A stretch of 64,000 bases of DNA, taken from assembly GCF_009730915.1 (NCBI RefSeq), contig NC_052481.1:2480001-2544000 (forward strand). Direction: 5' to 3'. Shown in pieces: positions 25,018 to 36,269 of the stretch. The translations under genes were made by a program, and so were the position numbers. Within the stretch, counting starts at the first letter, position 1; every line of letters begins with the position of its first letter. The notes under the pieces are model-generated. The model made no database searches and was not told where the DNA came from. It was given only the letters and a program-made list of their open reading frames with translations. The DNA comes from Dioscorea cayenensis subsp. rotundata. Taxonomy: Eukaryota; Streptophyta; Magnoliopsida; Dioscoreales; Dioscoreaceae.

Positions 25018-25072
<55 letters not shown>

Positions 25073-25575
25073 TAGTAACATAGAAAATTATGACAAGGCA
25101 AGACCAAACCTTATATCTATTTTCAATGGATTTTCATTAAAAGGTTTGCCATTTTAATGTCCAATGTCTCTCCTTAGTCTATTATTACGTAGGAGCGCCT
25201 TCGTTCTTCACTCATGTTAAGGGACTACCCCTTTTTTTTATATATATATATATATATATTAATGGTCATATTTAAGCTTTATATTAATTAAAATTAGAAT
25301 TATCTAAAATTAAAAAAATTATGATAAGACATTATTAGTCTTACTAGAATTATTTATTTCTATTAATGCACACATATCTTTTAAAAAAGAAGAGCAAAAT
25401 TGGGAAAAAAAATAATTGATACTTATAAAATTCTTAAAAGTGAAAAATAATTAAACAAAATTTCTAAATATAATAATTAATATGAAATAGAGAAAAAAAG
25501 ACGAGTATGACCACCGTTAAAAACAAAAACAATCATCTTCATGCACATATGAGGGATAAAATTAATTGTGAAATT
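24520..25575. other. Intergenic DNA with SINE-like segment and (TA)n
   Basis: No gene seen. A SINE-like copy is listed at 24871-25016. (TA)n tracts lie at 25018-25066 and near 25240-25259. Confidence 0.5.
24871..25016 (+). repeat. tRNA-derived SINE-like copy
   Basis: A-box-like TGGTCTATTGG near 24887 and B-box-like GATTTAAATCT near 24933, followed by the family tail GGTGAAGACATAAATGTGTTAA shared with 8005-8170. It ends beside a long (TA)n tract. Confidence 0.55.
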
Positions 25576-26195
25576 GCATGCTTGCATCTGCTTCCTCACC
25601 AAATTAGCACTTGTTCATTTCTTGTAAAAAACATTGATATTATGAAAGGAGTCATTGTCTTAATTAGTATGATAAACTTTGTATTAAAATTACCAAAAAC
25701 TTTGCAAGATTCACTCTTGTACTTTGTTTCCCCAGTTTTTTTTTTCATTAATAAATTCGTGGTTTATCCACTTTATTCACTTTGCAAAGACTATATTAAT
25801 TGAGGTTGGCCGCTCTACCATGAAAGGACCTCACTCCATCTCTTGGTTGTAATGACTGCCACATAGTCCACAACTTCTTCTATCCTAAGCACAATTTTTC
25901 TAATTAACACAAAAAAATATCAAAAATTAGAGAAAAAAATACTAGGTAATACTATCATAATTATATGAAGCTATCTAATTGAATGACAAACACGAAACAA
26001 AGTTGTTACATGTAACTCTTACATCCTTTCAATTATTTATTATACAAAGAAATTCAATTTAGATTCACTTCTATTTAATGAGACGTAGATAATCCACGTG
26101 TCAAGGATGTACATAGTCATGGAATTAGTATTTAAATACATATATACTCTCACTTTAATTACGTGGCTGAGATTTGAACCCGTTTCTTGTTGGTT
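25576..26195 (+). repeat. Orphan copy of the P450 upstream (promoter) segment
   Basis: Closely matches 27996-28510, the DNA directly upstream of the first P450 copy. Shared text runs from TTGCATCTGC.TCCTCACCAA through TTGATATTATGAA, CTACCATGAAAGGACCTCAC and ACAAAGTTGTTACATGTAA to GTTGAGATTTGAACCC. It carries about 80 extra bp between two CTTTGCAAG/CTTTGCAAA motifs. No P450 exon follows, only unrelated DNA, so this is probably the stump of a third gene copy or a duplicated upstream block. Confidence 0.75.
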
Positions 26196-26565
26196 TTGGT
26201 GTAAGGTTTAATGGAGATGGTGAAGGAGATGATGATATGTTTGTTATTAAAGATGAGGGAAAGGACAAAAGCTGTTGTACACTGTTAAAACTCATGGAAT
26301 ACATGCACTACACTTGATGTACTGTTCGTATACCTCAATAATATAAAGGAACCCTAAGAAAATAATTTCATGGGCAAAAGCTTTTTTTGACCATGAAATA
26401 TTTCTTTGGTCTATTTTTTTTTTTTTATGAATATATATGTTAAACTCATCGGAGCATATATATTGAGTCTTATAGAAGGTAGAAGACCTCTTTCAAGGAG
26501 TGAGTGCTTTTTTTAACTAATAAATTAATTTTATATTAAATTATTTATTATTATGTAATAATTTA

Positions 26566-27177
26566 TTGGAAATGAACAAAAAGTCCCTTCAAAATTCAGG
26601 TATTAAAAAAAAAACCCCATAACTTTGAGTATTCCCAAAAAGTCTTTCCTTTTTCTGACAGGTTATTTTTCAGACCTTTCTGACATAAAGGTGATTGATG
26701 TTGACATAAAGGTAACAGATGTTAACTGGGCTGACTCTCAGTTTTTAAGCGAAAATACCAAATTTCAAGTTGAAACCCATAATTTTAAGCGGAAAAGTCA
26801 AATTTTAAACGCAAATGTGCTATATGTTAAGTGAAAACTTATGTAGTTAAGCGAAAACACTAAATTTTAAGCGGAAACTCATAATTTTAAGCGGAAAAAT
26901 CAAAATTTAAATGCAAATATGTTATATGTTAAGTGAAAACTTATGTGGTTAAACAAAAACACGCAATGTTAAATGGAAACTATATATTTTTAAGCGAAAA
27001 ATACATGTTGTAAAATAGAATAAACTAACGGAATAAGCTGCATTAATTGAAAAGTACACTGTCAGAATTGAAAAGTAAGCTGTCAAAAAAAGGAGGGACT
27101 GTCTGGCAAATTCAAATGTCAGAGGGTCTGTCTGGGATGTTTTGAAACTTTCAGGGACTAAAAAATAATTTTCCCAA
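26566..27177. mobile_element. 612-bp nonautonomous TIR element with internal TTAAGCGGAAA repeats
   Basis: The same 7-bp TAATTTA flanks it at 26559-26565 and 27178-27184. Left end: TTGGAAATGAACAAAAAGTC. Complement of right end: TTGGGAAAATTATTTTTTAG, then TCCCTGAAA, matching TCCCTTCAAA at the left. Inside, (T)TTTAAGCGGAAA and TTAAGTGAAAACTTATGT recur, including two ~102-bp tandem units starting at about 26777 and 26879. No coding domain. The superfamily is unresolved. Confidence 0.6.
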
Positions 27178-27184
27178 TAATTTA

Positions 27185-27995
27185 TGTGTTAAAATAAATC
27201 TTTTAATATACTTGATGATCATATATTAAACAGTAACAAGTCATTCAGAGAAGATAATTGGTTTGGAGAGAAGGAAAAGTTTTTATTTGAGATGAATTCA
27301 TTAATATTAATAAAAACCAAATACTTTAAATTAAAAAAATTACTTTACTAAATAATAATAATTTGGTATTAAATTTAATAATTATTTTAAAATTTTATTA
27401 TTAAATATATTCTTAATAAAACTCTTGTGTAATGCCTATATATCCCATTTTATCATTAACATATTCTACATAAAATGGAGAGCATATTTCAAATTTTAAA
27501 ATATAAATAATAAAAAAAAGCAACACTAGAGTAAAATGTGGGTTTTCATCCCATTTTAATTACAATATCTTTTCATATTCGTATTAATAAAGGTTATCCT
27601 CCAAAAAATTTAAGTATAGCCTTTTATCTCCTATAAATATTGAGTTGAAATACAGGAGATGAAATACAAAGCTCTTTCTTTTATTTAATCTTTTTTTTCT
27701 TCAATTATTTAATTTTCCTTTCATGCATATATTTCTGCATAATTTTTGGTATGTATATGCAAACTTTTTCTACTTGTTACAAGATATTATCATTAAAACA
27801 ATAAGCATAAATCTAATGTTATATGGGAGCGGAGATTGATCACCTTATTTTTATTTATTTAATATATTATTTTTTAAAAAAAACAGTAATATATACATGA
27901 CAACTAATATGTCAAAAATAAAATTAATATTTTTATAATTTATATATCACTTATTCATTTTTAACAAATGTAATTTTTCATTATAATAATAATAA
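27185..27995. other. AT-rich intergenic DNA, no gene seen
   Basis: No reading frame with a domain and no clear element. It leads into the duplicated P450 upstream segment. Confidence 0.5.
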
Positions 27996-28641
27996 TTGCT
28001 TGCATCTGCGTCCTCACCAAATTGGCGCTTGTTCATTTCTTGTAAAAGACATTGATATTATGAAGGGAGTCATTGTCTTAATTAGTATGATAAACTTTGA
28101 AATAAAATTACCAAAGACTTTGCAAGCCTATATTAATTGAGGCCGCTCTACCATGAAAGGACCTCACTCTATCTCTCTTGGTTGTAACGACTGGCACATC
28201 GTCCCAACTTCTTCCATCTTAAACACAATTTTTCTAATTAACATAAAAAAAAATATCAAATAATAGAGAAAAGAATACTAGGTAATACTATCATAATTAA
28301 ATGAAGATATCTAATTGAACGAAAAACATGAAACAAAGTTGTTACATGTAATCTTCACATCCTTTCAATTAATTATAAGAAATTCAATCTAGATTCACTT
28401 CTTTTTAATGAAATATAGATAATTCACATGTCAAGAATGTGAACAGTTATGAAGTTTGTATTTTAATACATGTATTCTCACTTTACGAGGTTGAGATTTG
28501 AACCCATTTCTTCAGTGGGACACAAATACTTTATGTAAAAGACCCGATATCAATAAATCAAAAAAATTATCGCCTCTTCTTCTATTTTCAAAGTCTATAA
28601 AAGAACAAAAATATTGATATGTTTTTGTATATCCAACAACA
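27996..28641 (+). promoter_or_regulatory. Upstream region of P450 copy 1 (duplicated segment)
   Basis: Homologous to 25576-26195 and, more distantly, to 38483-38874 upstream of P450 copy 2. The three share TTGATATTATGAA, (A/T)CCATG(A/G)AA(A/G)GA(C/T)CTCAC, GACYG.CACAT and a final GAAATTCAATCTA block. Conservation over three copies marks this as the likely promoter, but no individual element is proven. Confidence 0.5.
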
Positions 28642-30329
28642 ATGGAACTAAACTCTATATTTAATACTGCTACCATTTTCATTTTGTTTATTCTCATTAC
28701 TAAGTATTTTATTCTCCAACTCCAACTCCGGCGAGATAAGTCACAAAACGGCCCCATGGCCCTTCCGATCATCGGCCACCTTCATCTTATCAAGCAACCT
28801 TTACATCAATCCCTATTGAAAATCTCGGCCGCCTTCGGCCAAATCCTTCTCCTCCGCTTCGGTTCTCGCCCTGTCCTCCTTGTCTCCTCCGCGTCTGCGG
28901 CGAAAGAATGCTTTACTACCAATGACATTATCTTTGCTAATCGACCTTTGCTTCCGGCCGGCAAACATTTTGGTTATGATCATTCCATGTTAGGGGTAGC
29001 CCCCTACGGCCACCACTGGCGCAATCTCCGCCGGTTGACCACCCTTCATGTTGTCTCCTCCTCTCGTCTCTCTGCCCTCTCCTCCTTCTTCTCCAATGAA
29101 GTCCACTCACTTCTTCACCGTCTTTTCACTGATGTTTCTCCTACAATCAATCTAAGGTCACATATTTGGGAGCTCATCATGAACATAGTGATGGGCATGA
29201 TAGCAGGAAAAAGGTACTACATAATGGATAATACAAATGCTACAAACCCTAATCCTAACTCTATTAATGAAGGGATAAGGTTTAGGAGGATGATTGAGGA
29301 GGTGTTTAAGCTTGCTATGACAGCATGCATGGAGGACTTCATTCCGGTAATGAAGTGGTTTTGTGGGATGGAGAAGAAGATGAAGAAGGTTGGGAAAGAG
29401 ATGGATGAGCTTCTTCAAGAGTTGGTAGAGGAGAGAAGGAAATCATGGAGATTGATAAGAAGTTCTTAAGAGAAAGAGAAGATTGCCGTTGATGTCATGC
29501 TAGGGTTGCAAGAGTCTCAACCAGAGGAGTACAATGATAAGCTCATCAAAGGCATGATCATGGTAATTAATTTACCTTAATAATTAATGTCTTACTCTTC
29601 AACTTCTTATATTTTCATTAAATTTTATTTTATTTTTTCTTAAATTTATTTCAGTGTCTCGTTTCACATCTTAAAATTCCACACAGGCACTCATCCTAGG
29701 GGGAACAGAAACATCAGTATCAAGCATTGAATGGGCAATGGCACTTCTCCTCAACCACCCACAAACACTAAAAAGACTCAAGTCTGAGATCAAACAACAC
29801 ATTGGACATGAACGTCTGGTGAAAGACACAGACATCCCTAAACTCAACTACCTCAACAATGTCATCAAAGAAACCTTACGATTGTACCCTCCAGGTCCTC
29901 TCCTAGTTGCCCATGAATCCTCAAAACCATGCAACATCTCTGGCCTTCATGTCCCTAAAAACACTATCCTTTTAGTCAATGCTTATGCCATTCAAAGAGA
30001 CCCTAAACTTTGGGGTACGTTCTGATTCAATGGAGTTCAAGCCAGAAAGGTTTGAAGGATATCATGATGATGATCTTGATGATAAAGGTTTGAAGTACAT
30101 GCCCTTTGGGTATGGGAGAAGGAGGTGCCCTGGTGAAGGGATGGGAATGAAGGTGGTGGCTTTGGCTTTGGCTTCTTTGGTTCAGTGTTTTGAGTGGGAA
30201 AGAGTTGGAGAGGAGATGGTGAGCTTGGATGAAGGTCATGGTCTTACTATGCCTATGGCTTCTCCTTTGCATGCCAAGCTCAAGCCATGCATTGATATGG
30301 TCCATGTCCTTTCTCAACTATCAAATTAA
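28642..30329 (+). pseudogene. Cytochrome P450 (CYP81-like) pseudogene, copy 1
   Basis: Two exons, 28642-29562 and 29687-30329, correspond to the intact paralogue at 38875. An N-terminal membrane anchor, LPIIGHLHL, ETLR (K helix), FKPERF and the heme loop FGYGRRRCPGEG are all recognisable. Two lesions disable it. First, codon CAA of the paralogue is TAA at 29467-29469. Second, a 4-bp insertion near 30018-30021 (GGGGTACGTTC versus GGGGCAC in copy 2) shifts the frame before the heme loop. Exon 1 also lacks about seven codons after the stop relative to copy 2, and the I-helix reads GGTETS instead of AGTETS. The intron is only 124 bp. As an active gene it would have encoded an ER-bound monooxygenase. 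Confidence 0.9.
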
Positions 30330-30748
30330 TTATTAGCTTTAAGCTCCTTAATTAATTTGGTAATACATAAATAAATAAATATCTCTCGCAAATTAATTAT
30401 AAATAATTGATAATATAGCCACTGTTAAATATTGCTATTTGGTTATTTTGTTGTTATGATAAAAGCTAGTTTTGGGTATGGTATGTTTTTCAGTGTAATT
30501 TCATGTCTTTTTAATTTTTACCCAAACATGGTTAATGTATTTCATGTCTTTTTTATTTATGCTTCTTTTAAGATAAATCAAGAAAAATAGGAATATTTTA
30601 TTTTTAAAAATCAAAATATTTTTTAAAACTTTGAATTAGTAAAACTTCCCTCTACATAAAAAAATTCTTATTTTTTTCAAAATATTTATTCAAAATTATT
30701 AAAATTAATTTTATAAATATATGTATATGCATATAAAAAAACATCACG
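30330..30748. other. Intergenic DNA downstream of the P450 pseudogene
   Basis: AT-rich. The first ~150 bp presumably hold the old 3' UTR. No gene seen. Confidence 0.5.
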
Positions 30749-30948
30749 CCAACGACCATTTGGTCTATTGGCATTGGGTCTCTTCCGTATAGTGTTCGTC
30801 TCGAATGTCGAGCGTAGCTCCCCGAGTTCGATCCCCATCTCGCGCAAAATGAGGGCACGGTTCGGTGGTGAGCGCGGCTCCCCCACGTATTCGTCCCTGG
30901 GTTCCGGCGCTTGTCGCCTTTCTCAAAAAAATAAAAAAAATAAAAAAA
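30749..30948 (+). mobile_element. tRNA-derived SINE with A-rich tail
   Basis: A-box-like TGGTCTATTGG at 30761-30771 and B-box AGTTCGATCCCC at 30825-30836. The body is GC-rich and unlike its surroundings, and it ends in (AAAAAAAT)n at about 30925-30948. Flanking A-rich CATCAC/ATCAC text may be a short target duplication. ORFs here on both strands are not genes. Confidence 0.7.
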
Positions 30949-30949
30949 A

Positions 30950-31735
30950 TCACATGATAAAAAAAATCCAGTTTTAAAAAACATTTTTCTCTGCTAATTC
31001 ACTTAAAAAAATAAGTATATTATTTTTAATTCATTTAAATACTTATATAAATAGTGTTGATATTTTTTTACTTCTCAAACTGATAGCCAAAAAATAAAAA
31101 TTAAAAAATAAAAACTTAAACCTTCATTAAAAAACATAACATATACATTCAATCTAGCCAGGTATTGTATATCATTCATCTTTTATTTACTTATTTACCA
31201 AAATGTAAATTAAAGAACGTAGCTTTCACAAGATTTGAAGTTTTGAAAAAACAATAATTAAAAATATTTATGGGTTAAAAAAATTGTTTGTATTGACTTT
31301 TTTTCAAAAGCAGAAGCTATAAAAAAAAGTTGAAAAACAGCTTTTTTTTCATAAATTGGTCATATTTTTAGTTTATTTTAACAGATTCTATTTTTACAGA
31401 AAAAACTAATCTAAACATAAAATACAAAAAAGTTTTTAACTTATTCTGAAAAAGTACTTTTTTCCGTAAGCAATTTAATAATTAAACTGAGAAAAAGAAC
31501 TTTGTTAATCCAAACAAGTACCATGATTTTGATGCCTTATTTTTCATTATATTTTATATCAATAAAATTAATCTTTTAATTGCACATAATTAATGTGTTA
31601 TGGAAAAAAACAATAATGAAAATGTTCTTATGGAAAATTTGTTATATGACACAATGTCCTGAGGGAAAATAATGGTAGAAATTATTAAGAAATATAAGGA
31701 TAAACTGTGTGTTTTTCAATTTTTTAAAATAACAA
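30950..31735. other. AT-rich intergenic DNA, no gene seen
   Basis: Contains AAGCAGAAGCT / AAAACAGCTTTTTTT inverted text near 31300-31350, as in decayed short DNA transposons, but no borders could be set. Confidence 0.4.
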
Positions 31736-33768
31736 TTGTTGTACTCAGTCCAAATTTGGACCTAGAATCTTCTCTTATATTTTTGAATGCATTAGGGTAA
31801 AATGGTCATTCTGCATTAATAGATTTTTACTGGATTGCACAGTGGGTTATGTGCGAAAATCCTGCCAAAAAAAGGGGGCAATTCGGTCATTTGGATTTTG
31901 TTCCCATTCCTGTGTTAGAGGGGCAATAGAGTAATTTAGAAAAGAAGAAAATTTTGTACCAGCCCATTAGTGTAGTTAAACCAGCCTATTCTTGTAGTTT
32001 TTGCAGCCCAACACTATTGATTATGTCTGGTATTGTAGCTCTCAATACTGTAGCAAAAATGTCACTGTAGCAACACGACACTGTAGCAGGCCGAGAGTTA
32101 ATATCCAAATCCTTTTCTTTTCGTTCTCTTTCCTTCTCCTACTTTGCTTCTTCATGCCGGCCGAACCCTCAAAATATAGAAACTATTTCCGGCGACCAAT
32201 TCCGGTGAACCAACATAAAAAATTTACTCCTCATATCCTCTTGAGTAAGGTAAGAGCTTTTATCGGAGTTTTTAGTATGTATTTCTTCCGTATTTTCATT
32301 GTATTCATTGTTTAGAAACCTAGACTAAACCCTTAGATTTTCCATGATTTGTGGGAGTTTTGGGGTTTAAAATGAAGCCCTTGATGTTGTTAATAGTTAT
32401 TCATGAAAATTGTGGCGAAATTCCATCGTTTGATGCTGTAAAATGAGAGAAAATCATTTGTAAAGTTCGGGTTTTACTGTAGCAATCCCGAAGTTACTGT
32501 AGCACAGATAAACTTTGGCCTTTTTTTGTATTTCTTTGATCCAAATTGAAGCTCTTCATTCACTGAACTTATTGGTACTAGGTTTATGTTATGAATTAAA
32601 ATAGCACCCACAAGAACTTTAATAGGATGTGCTGGTTGCACTTGTAAATTCAAGAACTTGGCAACCCGAGGTTGAATAAAGTTGTCATCGCTGCCTAGGT
32701 GGTGAAGCATCCTCCAAGGGGAAGGAAACCGCCAATCAGTGTGCGCGTCTCCACGCGAGGCAACATGTTCTGTGAGTGGGTTATGTTGAGTGCACAATTC
32801 TAATTGAGTATCAAAAAATATTTTATTTGTTTTTCTGAAATGATTTCCATGGCTTTATCATGTTTTTAAATCACTAGCTATAGGAGAAAAAAAAGTGTAG
32901 ATGACCACTAGAGACTATGGTTTATTTGAAATGACTTATGGTTTTTTTTTTTTTGAAAAATCATGAGAAAGCTTACTGATGATGTACTTGTGTTAGTTGA
33001 GATTTAACTTGAGGACATACATGCTTGGTGGATGAATGGAAATTGTTGATTATTACAACGAGTTCATTGAGTTTATGTGTTATAACTGAAATTGATTATG
33101 TATGTTCAATGGATGATTTAATCTCCCTGGTGATATATAATTTCTAAAGTTTGAGGCATGATATGATACATATAGTACATGGAACCTGATGAAGCCTTAA
33201 ATGCAAAGATATATAATTACACTAGTACGTTGGGAATTGAATGACTTGTGGAACCTTATACATGATTTTGGGTAGTCAGTGAGATTTATGCTAATATCTT
33301 CTTTGCAATATTTGAGAACCATGGATGACATAATTACACTTATGATGTAGGATTCTCAAAAATTAATGAGGTTTGTTTTTGTGAGCATAGTGTAGGGTGC
33401 TTAATTGTAGTTTGATCATATTGTGGTATCTATCGGGTGAATGTCAATGATTATGATTATTTCTTTTAAAATGGAATTTCTTTGGAAGTTTGATGATGAA
33501 TAGCTTGAGTTATATATATGACAACTGTTGGATTGCAAAACTGAATATTTTTGTGAATTTCTAATAATAGTTTGATTTAATACTCTTAAGAGGAGATAGT
33601 CAACTTGTGAGCATTTTGACAATGGGATTATTATAGATGAAGTAAATATTGATGTTGAGGTAATGACATTATGATAAGGATCTAAGATATGGTTAAGTAT
33701 AAGAAAGGGTTAAATAGTAAAGACTTGTGAAAGTAAATACTTGATGATGTGTAAGCAGGATTAAATCA

Positions 33769-33772
<4 letters not shown>
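31736..33772. other. Possible LTR-retrotransposon leader or solo LTR with ACTGTAGCA repeats
   Basis: ACTGTAGCA occurs five times: 32047, 32064, 32080, 32476 and 32496. A short open stretch at 32150-32250 is followed by a donor-like GTAAG. Composition differs from the flanks. No gag/pol frame, second LTR or target duplication was found, so classification is tentative. A (TA)n tract at about 33773-33807 lies at the right. Confidence 0.3.
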
Positions 33773-33809
<37 letters not shown>

Positions 33810-34129
33810 CATCTACTTTTAGAAATGGTTTGTAAAACCTCTCACTTGTATAAGTATGCTTTTGATATTTATGGTTACGAAGACAAAAGGTTTTCATTTC
33901 TAAATGGCATGTTCTTCTGGATTGTGGATATTACAGTGAATTTAAAAAATTTGAGTTGTGTAAGAGAATGGCTGAGCTATTAAAAAAATGGGTTTAATTT
34001 TTTTTAATGAGCTACATGTGTGATTTGTAAGAGAATGGTTGAACTATTGTTTGGTACAATTAGTAAGCATGGCAAGCTCACGGCAGAGCTCGCATTATGT
34101 AGTCATAAACTTCTCAAGATGAGGGATAA

Positions 34130-34985
34130 GGTTTAGTACATTATACGCGATGGTTGTGAGGTACCTTCCATCCTCAGAGATGCATGTAGGCCGATCAACC
34201 ACAACTTCTTCCTCTGCTGATGCATGAAGCAAGAGAATATATGGGCACTGATGCAACGACGTAGAAGAAACCTTCTCCAGCACTTCAACACAGACTCCAG
34301 AAGTTCCTTTTCCTTTTTACCAAACCTGGATAGCATACGTACCCAACCTCACAAGAAGATGTTCGCTAGCCTCTCACCCTCTTGCACTCATCAGTGCCTC
34401 AGCCTAACCACACCGCAACGGAATGTGGACATCTCCTCACTTCAAAAAGTACTACTATACGAGCCACATCGTAGTTAACTTCCTCTTACTAGCAAATGAT
34501 CATTGTCCTTACTCCCCAGGACCGGAAACACATGCACTAATATTTGATCGAAGAGAATGACCTCGCAATAGAAACTTTCAACTTTGGCATCGGATGAGCA
34601 ACAGAACTCCCCATTTTTCCTCCTTGTTCTACTTTATCTGTTCTTATCATAGAAGACATACGATGAGCTAGAAAACAACTCTTAATGTTTTCCATTGTCT
34701 CAATACTCTCTGACCAAACTTCAGAGATGATGTTGCTAAATGGACTGTCAAGCATACTAGGCCCACAAACACTCAAGATCATACCCTATGTGCATAGGCA
34801 ATTTGCCAATTCCTTCAAAATGGAAAAGGGCAGCTCACAAAGCGGACAAGCTCATCCCTTTTTATCTTAGTAGTAAGTACAATCCCTTGTTTCAGAGAAA
34901 CTCTAAAGTTATACAAGGGTCCCACATGGCCCATGTAACTCTCGAAAAAAGGCAGAGTGTGCTTAATTCACATAACCCCATGTAA
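34130..34985 (+). pseudogene. Degenerate LINE reverse-transcriptase segment
   Basis: On the + strand, short frame pieces resemble the end of a plant L1-type RT: FLLLAND near 34478 (decayed ADDT-like box) and IPSKWKRAAHKADKLIPF...SKVIQGSHMAHVTLE at about 34800-34950, matching the YLG-P..WKR..K.DW..L..KI block. There are many stops. It belongs with the piece at 36270-37510. Confidence 0.45.
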
Positions 34986-36260
34986 ATGTTACATTACCCC
35001 ATGTAATTGAGGGCCGGGGCCGTGTAATCCCATAGCTTTGTAGGGTTTTGATTCAAAAGGTAAACATGGCTTGGCACACACCTTGTGTTTAACCCCATGT
35101 ACTAGCCTAATACGTAGATTATAATAGGGGAACATAAGAGTTTTGATGACTTTTTAGACAGCTTGTTCCGGCCTTCTTCTAGGGTTTTCGGTAGCGACTC
35201 AAGAGATTTTCTAGTAGCTCGCCGAAGGAGATTTTGATCATCAGTCTTGAGGTTTGAAGGTACCCTTATAGACTATAGAGAAGAGATCTTTGGAAGCTTA
35301 TTGGTGAAGATATCAGCGAGATATATAGCATAAAGAAAACGCGTGGAGCACAAGAGAATTTTCTTGATCATGTTTTTTCATGTAGTTCGTATTTCTTTTT
35401 TATTGTATTTTGCATTTTCCTAGCATGAGGAATTAAACCTTCAATGGTATTTTGACATTGATAAACCCTAGGATGTGATTTTGTATTTTACATTGGATAT
35501 CGGCTATATATTTGAGTTCATTTTAATTATAATTCAATCTCGTGTTTTAATGCCATGACTTCCTTATGGTGATCGGAGAGCTTGAATTCATACTTGATAT
35601 ATATGTAGGGGAATGAGGAATCACCATACATAGATCTACCACAATTAAGGGGAATTGAGCATAGACCTAGAGGTAGAGGGTTGAGTGCCTCAATTCTTCA
35701 GACTAGGGTTACCTTACCTCCTGAATATTTCATTAAGTGTTCATATAATTATAGGGACCCAGATTGGAGAGAGATCTCAATTTAGGGCTTCTTAGGGGAT
35801 TAGTCACTAACCATCTTGAGAAAAGGATTAATGTGATTTAGGAAGTCCGATTTAACCCTACTCAAAGGGTTCATAAAGTGTTAATGCAGTTATATGGTGT
35901 CTACTTTGCCTTAACAAAGGGGTGAGCATGATCTAGGAACGTCGTGGTCCAATCTACTTAAATTAAGCCCAGTATCTTAGTCTAACACTTCATTAAACAT
36001 CCTATGGGATTCCGTGTCAAAATACCTCGATCCCTTCTGTGATTGATTGCTCCTTTACCAATTTGCAGTGTTCTTACAACTTTTAATTAATTTTTGCTTG
36101 TATTCATCATTCTTATTTCCTATCGGCTAGATAATAGATGAATAGCTAGTACTAGTACTAGATAATAGATGAATATGCAAGTTGATAGAAAAGGGGTAGT
36201 ATGGTGCACTAAACTTATAAGATTTCAACCATGTGCTTCTCTGAAAGTGATGGTGGAAAC
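34986..36260. mobile_element. Probable LTR-like insertion within the LINE remnant
   Basis: No coding domain lies in about 1.27 kb between two parts of one LINE. Text such as GGGTTTTCGGTAGCGACTCA, AACCTTCAATGG and the run ending GCAGTGTTCTTAC is typical of plant LTR leaders. Exact TG/CA borders and a target duplication were not found. Confidence 0.35.
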
Positions 36261-36269
36261 TCACCTCAC

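Noticed and set aside
29158-29418. His/Leu-rich antisense frames under the P450 exons (also 30027-30317, 39082-39651, 40816-41157)
   Set aside because: Antisense shadows of the P450 coding strand, present in both copies for that reason.
30652-30984. Overlapping frames on both strands near the P450 pseudogene
   Set aside because: They are read-throughs of the SINE body. Polymerase III boxes and an A-tail explain the sequence better.
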